From Hemibagrus wyckioides (taxonomy: Eukaryota; Chordata; Actinopteri; Siluriformes; Bagridae), in NCBI RefSeq assembly GCF_019097595.1, contig NC_080714.1, positions 8,697,759-8,761,758 on the forward strand: DNA of 64,000 nt. The letters run 5' to 3'. A model generated the notes under the pieces. That model made no database searches and was not told the origin of the DNA. It saw nothing but the letters and a program-made list of their open reading frames with translations. Of the stretch, positions 52,301 to 63,758 are shown piece by piece. Each line of letters starts with the position of its first letter. The first letter of the stretch is position 1. The position numbers were made by a program, and so were the translations under genes.

Positions 52301-54334
52301 CAGTACTTCGGACTCAAAATGAATAAACCACCACAATATGTCGGGCTTTTGAACTTGAAAGTCTCACTGTTTCAGACACAGCCCCACTCCATCGGGCCTC
52401 AAGTCCAACTACAGTAACACTCGCAGCTCCCAAACAACTCTCACAAACAGTTTAAAAAGTAACACCGTCACAGTACATCGGACAAAATCACAGTACGTCG
52501 GGTTTTTGTGTTATATTTTAAAACAGTCAACTTAGCCACAGTACTTCGGGCTTAAACTTAAGTTTAAAACACTGTCACAGTTCGTCGGACAAAACCACAC
52601 TACTTCGGGTTATTGTTTTAAACTTTACAGAGCCGCGGTGCGTCGGGCTCACTACAGTTTCAGTTACTTTAGAAACTATCTAGTTATATTTCTGCTGTTT
52701 TATTACTTTTCCCTAATAAAACAACAACAACAAGAACAAACAAAATAAAATAAAATAAACCAACTTCTTCCCTAATAAAGAGAGGCTAAACAATTTGTTA
52801 ACACCCAACGGTAATTAACCTTCCCTGTAACAGAGTATGTACAGAGGCTTCCCTGATTTACAGAGGATAAACAATTTGTTAAAACACCCCACAGCTGTGT
52901 TTAACACTTCTCTGACTTTATCAGAGGATTAATGGATTACTCAAATCCTAGTCTTTAGGTTCGTTTAATAGAGTGACACTCACCAAATCTGAGAGTTGAG
53001 TTGCAGAAGTTCAGTGTGGACTTGTTTCAGGTGATTTCAGTCTGGAACAAACAGCGTCACTGGTGTAGGCTCAGCTCTGGATCAGTTAGCTCTTTCAGGT
53101 TCCTTGCACCAACTGATGTGAATTCTGGCATCTGATTCTTGTGTCAACTTCTATCCGGGTAACGGCACCAACTGTTGTAAATTAACCGAAGACCAGTAGA
53201 AGAGCGATCACGGAGACTTGGAAGTATGTTGCAGGAATCTTTTATTGAAGATTAGAACACACTCAGAAGTGCTGTGGTCATCAAGATCTCCACAGACAGA
53301 CAAGAAACCTCTGGTATTTATACAGACTTTGGTAGGCTGTCCTTCAGGTTGTGTTAAAGCAGCCCCCTCATTTTCCCCTACCCCCTATTAGAGACTATGT
53401 TTACCCACTAAGATTTGCGACCCATTTGGTTGCGAGAAAGAATGTTTACGACCTTTCCCGAACAGGTTAGTGAGCCTTCCTCTGCGAGAACACAAGAAAA
53501 TTTGTTTCCCACAAACCTCTGGTAAAACATCTGGTGTTATGCATCGTGTTATTGCATGTTTATTGCAACCTTGCACCAGCGTCCTGATCCATACCTGAGA
53601 ATGGATTCCAAAGCCATCAAATTGAATTCAAAACCAATTTAATATTACACATTTCATACTTTTAGCCCCACACATCGTCTCTTCCTTAGTTAAATTGCTT
53701 AGTTTTGATATAAAGAGACTAAATATTGACTATTATATTATATTATAGTGTTTTGTTTCATTTAAACCACAAAATATTTCACTTTGTATTCTTTTATATA
53801 TCTATAGCTGTCATATAGCTATAAAACGTGCTGTGGAATCTCTGCAGAACAAGTTAGAAATAAACAGGCATTCATTTACCACCTTTCTCTATTATGAATT
53901 TAATAAGATAAAAATAGCGCTTGTCATAATCTTAAAGCTTAAACTCGTCCTTCACTGTGTAAGACCACCCAGGCCTGAACAGCAGCAGCCAGATCAAGAA
54001 GTTTCAGGAAAAAGCGCAGATGGAGCTGCAGGATTACGTACAGAAGACTTATCCAGATGACACCTACAGGTCTGTACTTTAATCTTTGTCTTGCTCACCT
54101 CTCTGCTTCTTCATCTCTCTTTACCTTATATGATTTGCTTCCTCTGATTGGATGTGCAGACTGGCGCGAACCCTGATGCGTCTGCCAGCGCTGCGTCTGA
54201 TGAGCTCCAGCATAACGGAAGAACTCTTCTTCACCGGACTAATCGGAAACGTACCCATCGACAGCATCATCCCCTACATCCTGAAAATGGAGACCGCTGA
54301 CTACAACAGCCAAATCACTGGTCCCACCACATGA
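37395..54334 (+). CDS. nr2c2: Nuclear receptor subfamily 2 group C member 2 (TR4), 14 coding exons, 626 aa
   Basis: Orphan nuclear receptor that binds AGGTCA direct repeats as a homodimer or with TR2. Exons: 37395-37454, 38619-38720, 40905-41105, 41496-41601, 41719-41898, 42889-43036, 43136-43226, 43381-43517, 43853-44027, 44959-45080, 45360-45499, 45619-45756, 53964-54069, 54160-54334. All are phase-consistent. The start is '[20 protein letters not shown]'. The DNA-binding domain (about residues 148-215) has two C4 fingers, P-box CEGCKGFF and '[20 protein letters not shown]'. The ligand-binding domain (about 405-620) includes '[20 protein letters not shown]' and '[18 protein letters not shown]'. 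It matches TR4 better than TR2 in the hinge ('[11 protein letters not shown]') and C-terminus ('[13 protein letters not shown]'). Human TR4 is of similar length (596-615 aa). Exon 12 to 13 spans an 8.2-kb intron enlarged by an antisense provirus. Confidence 0.96.
37615..38235. repeat. Degenerate minisatellite (about 33-base unit) in nr2c2 intron
   Basis: Units read roughly CAGAAAGTTTGATCAATCCC followed by ATCACCTCCTG, repeated about 10 or more times with drift. The end of the array includes a large inverted repeat (38,025-38,185). It also has a direct repeat of a segment with CATGTAAATAAACCAGGCC (about 38,109-38,128 and 38,213-38,232). Confidence 0.85.
40130..40400. repeat. Dispersed repeat fragment in nr2c2 intron
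   Basis: Contains 'GACATCACGTGACACATCCT' and 'GGCCCAAGTCTATGGAAAAT'. A related phrase recurs at 63,165-63,215 ('ACACGTCTTGGGCCAAATCT'), so this is part of a dispersed element. Ends not determined. Confidence 0.45.
42180..42865. mobile_element. Probable non-autonomous DNA transposon in nr2c2 intron 5
   Basis: The left end reads TTTATTAGGAACACTGTAC. The right part reads TTGGCTGATTAGATAATTAC followed by AAGCAGGTGTACAG, phrases of a repeat family common in fish that ends in GTGTTCCTAATAAA. The interior has no transposase. The right terminal repeat is damaged, so the end is approximate. It ends close to the exon 6 acceptor at 42,888. Confidence 0.5.
46450..46790 (-). repeat. 3' LTR of the provirus
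   Basis: Same length as the 5' LTR. Three substitutions were noted: in the polyadenylation signal (46,518-46,523, ATTAAA instead of AATAAA), in AGACCTGG versus AGACTTGG, and in GTTCAAGC versus GTTAAAGC. Confidence 0.93.
46791..46801 (-). promoter_or_regulatory. Polypurine tract of the provirus
   Basis: Viral-sense AAAGGGGGAAT directly before the 3' LTR, the expected plus-strand primer position. Confidence 0.85.
46841..48437 (-). pseudogene. env: env remnant of the provirus
   Basis: An open piece at 48,437-48,123 begins with a signal-like hydrophobic stretch. Overlapping pieces in other frames (48,303-48,040 and 48,010-46,841) show at least two frame breaks in the surface part. The last piece is open for about 389 codons and holds the transmembrane subunit: a heptad-like helical stretch, an immunosuppressive-domain-like '[16 protein letters not shown]', the CX6CC motif, and a membrane anchor ('[18 protein letters not shown]') before a short cytoplasmic tail. 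I saw no obvious furin site. The CX6CC type is shared with gamma-like and filovirus-like glycoproteins (family knowledge). Confidence 0.82.
48988..50770 (-). pseudogene. pol: pol remnant of the provirus: RNase H and integrase
   Basis: Protease and the polymerase part of reverse transcriptase are missing. The first recognisable piece is the connection region ('[20 protein letters not shown]', about 50,760-50,700), directly after the gag end. RNase H follows with its acidic residues in '[10 protein letters not shown]', 'AQAAELIAL' and 'VYTDSRFAF', then needs a frame change near 50,100 ('[10 protein letters not shown]'). Integrase (about 49,950-49,230) has the zinc site ('[15 protein letters not shown]' to 'CVACQQNN') and the catalytic Asp, Asp and Glu in 'QVDYISLP', '[10 protein letters not shown]' and '[10 protein letters not shown]'. 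Another frame change precedes the C-terminal '[12 protein letters not shown]', a GPY-type end. Deleted and frameshifted, hence non-functional. Confidence 0.85.
50771..52203 (-). pseudogene. gag: gag-region remnants of the provirus
   Basis: The first open part (52,203-51,856) starts '[15 protein letters not shown]' and holds a charged, coiled-coil-like stretch. It stops at a TGA. A second stop (TAA) follows in the same frame before reading resumes at 51,807, so the two pieces were probably one frame. The second part (to 51,040) holds a clear zinc knuckle, [14 protein letters not shown] (CX2CX4HX4C), and then about 140 residues of helical, basic sequence, an unusual position for a knuckle. A third part (51,007-50,771) has a defective second knuckle, '[11 protein letters not shown]', without the last Cys. 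No capsid major-homology region was recognised. The assignment rests on the knuckle and position. Confidence 0.7.
52301..52647 (-). repeat. Nine-copy degenerate 14-mer repeat in the proviral leader
   Basis: Plus-strand consensus CACAGTACNTCGGG. Copies start near 52,301, 52,332, 52,384, 52,469, 52,489, 52,537, 52,576, 52,596 and 52,634. The CGG core is kept in all nine, while the spacers differ in length and sequence. It lies between the primer site and gag. Confidence 0.8.
53153..53170 (-). promoter_or_regulatory. Primer-binding site, tRNA-His-like
   Basis: Two bases after the 5' LTR, in viral sense: TGGTGCCGTTACCCGGAT. It agrees with the 3' end complement of vertebrate tRNA-His at 16 of 18 positions from memory (expected TGGTGCCGTGACTCGGAT). 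Confidence 0.65.
53173..53513 (-). repeat. 5' LTR of the provirus
   Basis: In viral sense it carries a TATA box (TATAAATA, 53,315-53,322), then AATAAA at 53,241-53,246, about 70 bases downstream, as expected for U3-R-U5. The 3' LTR has ATTAAA at the matching place. Confidence 0.93.
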
Positions 54335-56450
54335 CTCCAGAGCAACCTGTTCCGAGCTCCAGATGCAGACTGAAATCCTACAATCTCCCATTGTCACTTG
54401 CCTTCATTGCAAAGCAATGCAAAACTTAGGACCATCACCTTCTTCTTCTTCTTTTTCCCATGTGTCGAGCATTTCATTTTCCTAACAAACAGCTGTATCA
54501 GTCTGACTGAATGTTACTTAACAAGGTTTGCATTTTAACTTACCGTGGTTTTATTTTTCTGCCAAGGAAAATAAGTCAATCCGCTCTTCTCAAGCACTTA
54601 AGGGGAAATCGTACCATGTGCACGCTTTTGTATTATTTTAAGATATATGTATTAAGGATTTGACTCCTCAGTGAACTGTATTAGTGTTTTAGTAGTGTAA
54701 TGGAAATCAGGCCATGGTCAGTTAGGATCCTGAAAATAACCTCATTGTGAATTCTTATGCAAAAGTAGTTGCATGGGTCTCTGTGACCCGGGGTTTAATC
54801 TAGGACCCCTTTTTTTTGCCTTCCATTATGTGTTGAATATTCCTATATATGTATAAAATGAGAGAGAGAGAGATAGGAGACCCTGATACACAGGCACTAT
54901 TAGTTCTAGGATCAATATCCCAGACGTGCATTAAGCTTAGCTTTGCACTAAATTGCAATGTCAGTGGTGATCCATTATTTAATATTTAGCTTTGTGTTGT
55001 TTTTTTTTGTTTTTTTTTAAAGGTTTAAGCCGTAGTTTCGGCTTGCTCCATGTTTTACGTATACCAGATATATGTGAGCTCGGAATCTTTAACTGCTATG
55101 ATCTTGGCATTGATTTACAAAACAACACCTCTGCTGTTCAGACAATCAGCATATAAAAGGATGACGCACTTATCCTGAACGCTTCATCACTTTTCCTTCA
55201 TTTACTGTGCTAATATTTCCTCATACTTCTATCTGTTCAGGTGTATTTATTTGACCGATTCCTCGTTATATATCGGCTCCACACTTTTCCATGAATCGTT
55301 AGTAATTTGATTGTAGTCTCACGCTATAGAGCGATCTAAGAGCACTCCTCGGCAGTAAATAATGTAGTCAGCTCCGTTGTACCAGCAGGTTTCACACAGT
55401 TAGTATTCCTTTACGCTTTAATTTATTCGTCATAAACAAGGCTCCAGTGTGTGGTGGTGGTTGTTTTTTTTGCCATATGAAATCATGACAGCTGTCTTCT
55501 GTGAAACGTACTCAAAGTACAATCATGCACTTATGAATATTATATGAGAGTGTGAAATACATCTATTTACCCTTTGAAGGGTGAACTTCAAACATAAGGA
55601 GATGAATATCTACATTACCGGAAATGTATATGTACTGTATAAAAGCCTACCTAAATATTTGGGGTTTAAAACCCATTCAGACTGTTTTTAATCGCTGTTG
55701 TGATATGTTCGATAAGATTTATACTACATGTAATTTCATTAAAATGAATGCATGTCTATTTTAAACCGTTTTTTCATTTTTCTCTGGCGACGAGATGTTA
55801 CACTTTTGTTTGTTTGTTTGTTTTTTGTATATAATGCATGGAATAGTTAATGCATTTTATTAAATGCTGTATCAAGATGGCGTAAAAAAAAAAATTGTTG
55901 TGGCTTAGAAATACATATTTATCTGCCAGAGACTAAAAGCAAACAAGTTATCTTTTTTTCTTTTGTCTTTTTCTTTTTGAAGTTAACTCATTTATGTACA
56001 TTGCAGAGAAACTAATGACCTCAGTATCTTGTCAAGAAAAGCCTTTTTTTTTTTTTTTTAAAGAATATACATGTATGAATTAGTTGTGTTGGATGTGTCC
56101 TTTTAAAAATGATAAAAAAAAAAAAAAAGACTAAGTAAAGGAACATATGGTTTGACATTTGATGGGTCAAATCACATTAACCGTGATGAGTTCCTGCATT
56201 TGTTTCCCTAAAAAAAATATCTGATTCTGTTTTCACTTCCATACAAAAGGTTCGGACATGATTTATCTCAGTTTCTTTTGTTTTTCTCAACCCGGAAACT
56301 TCAAATTGCTTGTGTAGGATTTTAATTCTTGTGTATTTTTAAAAAAAAAAAAACCCAGTTCTTTAACATCATGTTGTCATCATTAACGTATAACTATAGT
56401 ATTTTAACATTATTAAATGGGAATGAAAACAAGCCAGCATAAATAAAGAC
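54335..56450 (+). other. nr2c2: Probable long 3' untranslated region of nr2c2
   Basis: AT-rich, with many homopolymer A/T runs and no gene. Candidate polyadenylation signals include ATTAAA near 55,739 and AATAAA near 56,441 (CATAAATAAAGACGG). The true end cannot be fixed from sequence alone. Confidence 0.45.
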
Positions 56451-56597
56451 GGATAAACCCAGTAATTCAGTTAAGAATGCTGCTGTATAAAAGGAGGACA
56501 GGATACGATGTCTCCTTCTGCAGTACTCCCTAGTGCCGGATACTCCCTTCCACTGACACACACTGTCCTGCTTTTCCAAAACAGTGTTGAGAAGGCC

Positions 56598-56599
<2 letters not shown>

Positions 56600-56657
<58 letters not shown>
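56600..56657. repeat. (GT)n microsatellite
   Basis: About 29 perfect GT units between nr2c2 and mrps25. Confidence 0.95.
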
Positions 56658-56659
<2 letters not shown>

Positions 56660-56809
56660 AGGCATTTTAGGAGATTCCCTGAGGCATGTAAAAAAAAAAA
56701 AAAATCAGTTTGTAGGTAAGTTACATTTTTTACATGAAGACAACTGACTTAATTTAATCTATTAGTAGTAATAGGGTGGAACATCCATTATTCATTGAAT
56801 TAAATGATT

Positions 56810-57252
56810 GAATCAGCCATAACATTATGAGCACTGATTATTATTGTGACATGATTATCTCCTCATCACGGCCCCTGTTAGTGGGTGGGATATATTAGGC
56901 AGCAAGTGAACATTTTGTCCTTTTTGATGTGTTAGAAGCAGGAAAAATGGACAAGCGTAAGGATTTGAGTGAGTTTGACAAGGGCCAAATTGTGACGGCT
57001 AGATGACTGGATCAGAGCATCTCCAAAACTGCAGCTCTTGTGGGGTGTTCCCGGTCTGCAGTGGTCAGTATCCATCAACTGTGTCCTTTTATGTCCTGTA
57101 AGTATGGAGGCCTTACATGACTTACTGCTAACATCCTGGTGCCAGATATCGCAGCACAACTTCAGGGATCTAGTGGAGTCCATGCCTTATTGGGTCAGGT
57201 GCAGCAAAAGTGGGAGATATTAGGCAGGGGGTCATAATGTTATGCCTGATTT
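56810..57252 (+). mobile_element. Internally deleted Tc1-family element, sister of the 25.3-kb copy
   Basis: Shares CCATAACATTATGAGCACTG at the left, GGTCATAATGTTATGCCTGA at the right, and the transposase start phrase ('[15 protein letters not shown]', then a stop). The catalytic core is missing. It ends about 320 bases upstream of the mrps25 start. Confidence 0.8.
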
Positions 57253-57572
57253 GTGGACATTCACTTAAGACACATTTCTCGGTGTTTTTTTTTTTTCTCA
57301 AATTAATAACTCGATTATTATTAAATGAATAACTCAAGAGAGGTAACTGTCATGAATAGGGCAATGTGTAATAAAACTCACCAGTGCACACACAAAAAAA
57401 GGTATTTCTAAGCCCATTTCACTGTGAAGTGTAGCTCCGACTCGCTGGGTGGCAGTGAGGGTGTGAGTTTCCCTCAATACGGTAAACACACAGCAGAACA
57501 AGAAGACCATGACCCGGTGCTGAGGATAATATTTTACACACGCCTGTCAATTAAAACACTTTTTAATTAATC

Positions 57573-59276
<1,704 letters not shown>

Positions 59277-60675
59277 ACCTCGTCAGGAGTGGGGAAAAAA
59301 AAAACGGAGGACAGGAGAGTACCATTTCATTCCTCAGTAGATTCTTCTGCCTGAATGGACTGCAGTCAGTATGTGTGGAAATGCTTTTGGGCTTTCTCAT
59401 ACTGTGGAAGTATTAAGCAGCCACGGTGGTTTTTTGTAAAATAAAAAAATGGACTGTTTGATTATCACTTGGCTTTCATCAAGACATAATACATGAATGA
59501 CACCACAGTAAAGATTCACTTGACCGCAGTATATTTATTTGATCCGTTTTATTAGTGCAGTGTTTGCATTCTGAATGTGAACAGGCTTCCACTGACATTA
59601 GCCACAAGCACATCATTTATGGCTACTTGTTATCACCAAAACAAAACCTAACAAAGAACATCGTTCTTCATTTGGCCCTGCGCGGACGTGCTCACTTGAA
59701 ATACTGCCTATTCATGATAAATAAATCTTGTTACTACTGTTAAAGGAAAAAAAAATCTGTATTGTGATTCTCTCCTAAAGTGTATAGGATAGACCTGTCA
59801 GTGCAGAACTGATTTAGTGTTAGCCAACATATCCACTGTGTAACTAAAGTATAGATCACATATTTAAGCAGACATCCAACATCGGCATTAAAGAAGAGAC
59901 TGTAGAAGGGTCAGCACACCGTGACGGAAAGCTATTTAAACAGATTCGACGGACAGTTGGTTGCATTACCCAAGAACGTGGAGTGTGGAGTTGAGCAGAA
60001 ATCACTGAAAAGGTCACCACCTCAGTCTAACAAGCTTTCACATTCGAAAAAATGAAAAGAAGACCTGTTCATTTCACCAAACGACTTGAGATTATTCATA
60101 CACAAGTCTTAAACCAGTGGAGCACATTCATTCCCAAGTCTGTTGTACAGGCAGTTACACCAGGCCATGAAGGGCTTCTTTGAATTAAAATGTCATTCAT
60201 CAAGCAAACAAGCAGGTGCACAGATCTTGAAATAAAATGTTTGTAGCATTATCTTACAAATCTTTACACTACTATTGATCAAATTCTCATGTTGGTACTT
60301 AGGAAAATTGATATATATTCCTAGTTTGTCATTGGTTTATCATGGCATGCTCACCTTTTCAACAATATCACAGATGTCTTGCACGAAATCACCACCAGTG
60401 TCTTGTTATTCTGAGAAAACATCTCTATTATATGAAAATTAGCTGAGAAAGCAAGTAAACAGAATTTTGAGCATTGTTATAAAATAATATATATATTTAT
60501 AGTTTTTATAATATAGCCGACAGTTGACTGTTTTCCTGTAATGAGATGCTTTTCTGTAAATAATATTGAGATATTTTTCTCATGATAAATCAAGATGCTT
60601 TCTTTTAATAACAAGCTCCTGATGAGATTATTATTCTCCTGTGCAGCAGCCATGCACTGCCATACAAATGAGCCG

Positions 60676-60706
60676 TCAATCAATCAATCAATCAATCAAT
60701 CAATCC
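60676..60706. repeat. (AATC)n microsatellite
   Basis: About seven perfect AATC/TCAA tetramers. Confidence 0.9.
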
Positions 60707-61037
60707 TGACCAATCAGCTGTCCTTAACGAGGGTTTCTGTGATCGAACGAATCACCAAATGTCCTCTGAGGTAATGGAAAGTATAATCATGATCAAAATT
60801 CTGACCATGTTGCGCACCTCTTGGACAAAGCAACATTTCTGTCATGCTGCTAATAGTGTTATGATGAAAATATTGCAAAGTTGTTGAGTATCTGTTCCAA
60901 ATATACTACGTATTTGATATAGAACACGAAGAACCCTGATGTCAGTCTATGTATTCCACGTGGTGACCTTTGTGGGTGAGAAAATGATTTGTTGGTTTGG
61001 CTCACACGTGTTAAGACGAGTCTAATCACCAAACAAC

Positions 61038-61703
61038 GGGCCTCATTTATCAACGTCTGTAGCAGGAGCATTTACATAAATGCAAAATGAATAAAAAAAT
61101 CCTGAGTGTCTTTGTGTAGGTTTACGTACGGTTTAAGGCGGTGCATTAAGGTGAAGCTTTATAATTGCATAATTAGTGATTCGATATTGAAATTTGTTAA
61201 AGGAATTATGTTGGGATGAATCGCTTATTTATTTCGATCTAAATTAATGACAGCTTTTCTGACACTTCCTGTTAATGACTTGATCCGATACAAGTGTATA
61301 AACTGACAATACGACTAGCTGTTCAATTAAAGATTAAAAACCCTGTAAAAGGTGGAAGAGGGAAGCGGAGTACACAAACACATCTGGAGCCCACAAGAGG
61401 GCATCAAAGTAAAGCAGAACTGAGATCAGGGCTTAGTGTGTGTTCTGCAGTGGCTGAGCTGCATTACTGGCAGATTTAGCGCATTTTACTTTCTCGCTGT
61501 TTAGTCGCAATTGTGCTTTTTTTTTTTTTTTTTAGCACCCTGCGGGCTTGCTTTTAGTTTCAGGTTGTAAGTGTAACTCATCTGGACATTTCTGGATGAA
61601 CAGTACATGTTGCACATGCTAGTATGAAGGAAATTAGCGTTGTTTGGTTTGTTCTACGAGAACATTTACACACGCCTCATTTAAAGATTGATAAATGAGG
61701 CCC
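61038..61703. mobile_element. Putative foldback/MITE element with GGGCCTCATTTATCAA ends
   Basis: The left end GGGCCTCATTTATCAA (61,038-61,053) is matched by the right end TTGATAAATGAGGCCC (near 61,688-61,703), a perfect 16-base terminal inverted repeat enclosing about 666 bases. No transposase is visible inside. The superfamily is not assignable by eye, and no clear target duplication was seen. Confidence 0.6.
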
Positions 61704-61979
61704 GATACGATAAACTTTAGCCCTAAAATAAACATCTTTATGACCTAATACAAGCAAGGTAATGACAGACCAAATGGTTCGTTCATATGACTAATGTTAG
61801 AAATTCTATGTATAAATGTTAGCAACGAAGTCTTTGTTTTATCCGACTTTCTTAGCACAGATACATTCCACCAACCTAAAACAAAACATACAACACTTAA
61901 AAATGTATCTTTACTTCCAGTGTCCTGATAACAACAGAAGCAAAACAAAAGTTGTAAAAAGCACACCAACTGACAATGG

Positions 61980-63758
61980 TCAGTGCGCTTTTCTCTTCTG
62001 CTCCTGTAAAGTGCACTGTAGCTCCCTCAGGTTTTGGGACAGCAGCTCCACTTCATCTGTGCGCCCGCTGTGCTTGGCGTCGAATATGTACGCGCGGATG
62101 TTATCGATCTGCTGAAGCAACAGCTCTTCCTCGATGATATCTTCCAGTGCAGGGCCGTCGTCATCGTCTTCGAAGGGATTGGTTGAAGCGGACGGCGTCT
62201 CGCCCGACGTCTCTTTAAAGGGGTTGCCTTTGTCCTCATCCTCAGCATCGTCCTCAAAGGGGTTCTTCCCGGTGTCTACATCCTGCTCCTCATGCTCACC
62301 TTCCTCGAAAGGGTTGTACTCTTTGGGTTTTGCGACAGCTTTCTGCTGCTGCTCTCTCTGGATTTCTTCATTGAAAGGGTTTGAGGCGTCTTCTTCAACC
62401 GGAGTGGCGGCATCTTCATCAAAAGGATTTAGCGAAGCCTCTCCACTAGGGGGAGCTGTAGTGCATGAATCTCGCTGTAAAGGTGGCGAATTACCCGGCA
62501 AACGTGGAAACGAGTTTATTGACAAAGCCTTGCGTTGGGGACTTGTTTCAAAATCCTCAAATCCACTCTCGCCTCCTTTCTCCCACGTTCCCACGTAGTC
62601 TTCGACGTTCTTTGAATCGGCCAAATCGAATGAGTCCATTCTGTTCGTTTTGCTCTCCAGTTCCCTCTGCTGGAGATGAAGGATCTGACTTCTTTGTAGA
62701 TCCTCCTCCTGGGCTTGGCGCTGCGACATCTCGATGGCTCGGCTCATCTGTTGCGCGTCAAACTCCTCCTGAAGCTGCCGCAGGTTCTCCTCAAGCATGG
62801 CTGCCTCGTCGGTGCGATTTGCTGCTCGAGCCTGCTGGAGGAACGACTCAATATTGTTAATCTGCTGCAGCAGCGGGTCATCCAGTTCATTGGCTGAGTG
62901 AGAAGTTGAAGAAGGCAACCAGCCGCCGCCTTTAGTCACGCGTGGGCCTTGTGCGGGCCGAGGGGCGTCTCCGTTGGCACTGTGGGGTGCACGGTTCTTC
63001 TCTATTTCCAGTCTACGCTTTTGTGCTTCCAGAGCCGCCTGAAACAGCAAGAGATTGAAGACACATATGTAAGATTGAAGACACATATGTAAACACTCTC
63101 TATGATAGCTGAAGTCATGTTTGACACACGTGTATCAAAGAGTGCTTTGGCTAAATATATGTTTTGATATCACACGACACGTCTTGGGCCAAATCTGCAG
63201 GTAATCTGTGAAAATAATCCTATCTTTCTGTCAGTATAAATAGAGAATGTATTGAATTCAATGAAAAATAGCCAAAAGCAATACTCTAGGACAAAGAGCA
63301 AAAGTGCAAGTGAGTAAGCTCTTAGACACGTTCAGCATGCAATAATGCACTATTTTTAATGCACAGTAATTTAAGATGAAGTAACCTGCTGACAAGTTTG
63401 TTTTTGTCAGGTGGTGATGGAGGTTTTTAAGTAACAGGAAAGTGGATCTCATAGGGGGAAAAAAGCTTGATTATGTCTGATGTCTTGTTTTTTAATCAGG
63501 TTTTAATCAAAAAAGCTCAAAAAATAATACAGCACTCAAAAGTGCTGATATGACGTGCATACAAAAATGCATTCCTACTTCAAAAATCAAACCAAAACAT
63601 AATGCCTTGACATTAAACAGCACAGAGAGAGATCATCTCATCCATCTCCTCACCTGTCTCTCCTGCTGAAGCTTCTTCTCCTGTTCCTCTTTTCTTTTCT
63701 CTTTCAGCTCCTCGTATTTCTCTTTAGTAGGAAGAGACATCAGGCCCAATAACTTCTC
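61980..63758 (-). CDS. rbsn: Rabenosyn-5, last two exons (gene continues past the right edge)
   Basis: Rab4/Rab5 effector on early endosomes that works with VPS45 and EHD proteins in receptor recycling. Exons in coding order: 63654-63758 (35 codons, a Lys/Glu-rich helix, 'LGLMSLPTKEKYEELKEKRK') and 61980-63038 (352 codons plus stop). The last exon starts 'AALEAQKRRLEIEKNRAPHS' and holds a helical Rab-binding region ('LLQQINNIESFLQQARAANR'). It then has six NPF motifs within an acidic linker (for example 'SLNPFDEDA', 'SNPFNEE', 'STNPFEDD'), which bind EHD EH domains. The C-terminal Rab5-binding helical hairpin ('LLLQQIDNIRAYIFDAKHSG') precedes the stop. The FYVE zinc finger and the first part lie beyond base 64,000. 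Human RBSN is 784 aa, so about half is seen here. The intron at 63,039-63,653 holds a dispersed-repeat fragment. Confidence 0.93.

Larger units (their letters stand above)
46450..53513 (-). mobile_element. Endogenous retrovirus, defective, antisense in nr2c2 intron 12
   Basis: A 7,064-base provirus bounded by two 341-base LTRs (46,450-46,790 and 53,173-53,513) that begin TGTGGGAAAC and end TTACAACA in viral sense. The target duplication is AACC (46,446-46,449 and 53,514-53,517), 4 bp as in gammaretrovirus-like elements. The LTRs differ at only 3 of 341 positions by eye. In viral order: LTR, primer site, repeat-bearing leader, gag remnants, a deletion removing protease and most of reverse transcriptase, RNase H and integrase with frameshifts, env with frameshifts, polypurine tract, LTR. 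Class I (gamma/epsilon-like) is suggested by the CX6CC transmembrane motif and the GPY-type integrase end. It is not replication-competent as it stands. Confidence 0.93.
59277..61979. other. Intergenic region between convergent mrps25 and rbsn
   Basis: Holds the mrps25 3' untranslated region (to about 59,450), the AATC repeat, the putative MITE and, next to 61,979, the rbsn 3' untranslated region. No other gene is seen. Confidence 0.5.

Noticed and set aside
62134..62860. Plus-strand open frames opposite the rbsn last exon
   Set aside because: Antisense of a codon-biased acidic exon. The minus frame has clear rabenosyn-5 features.
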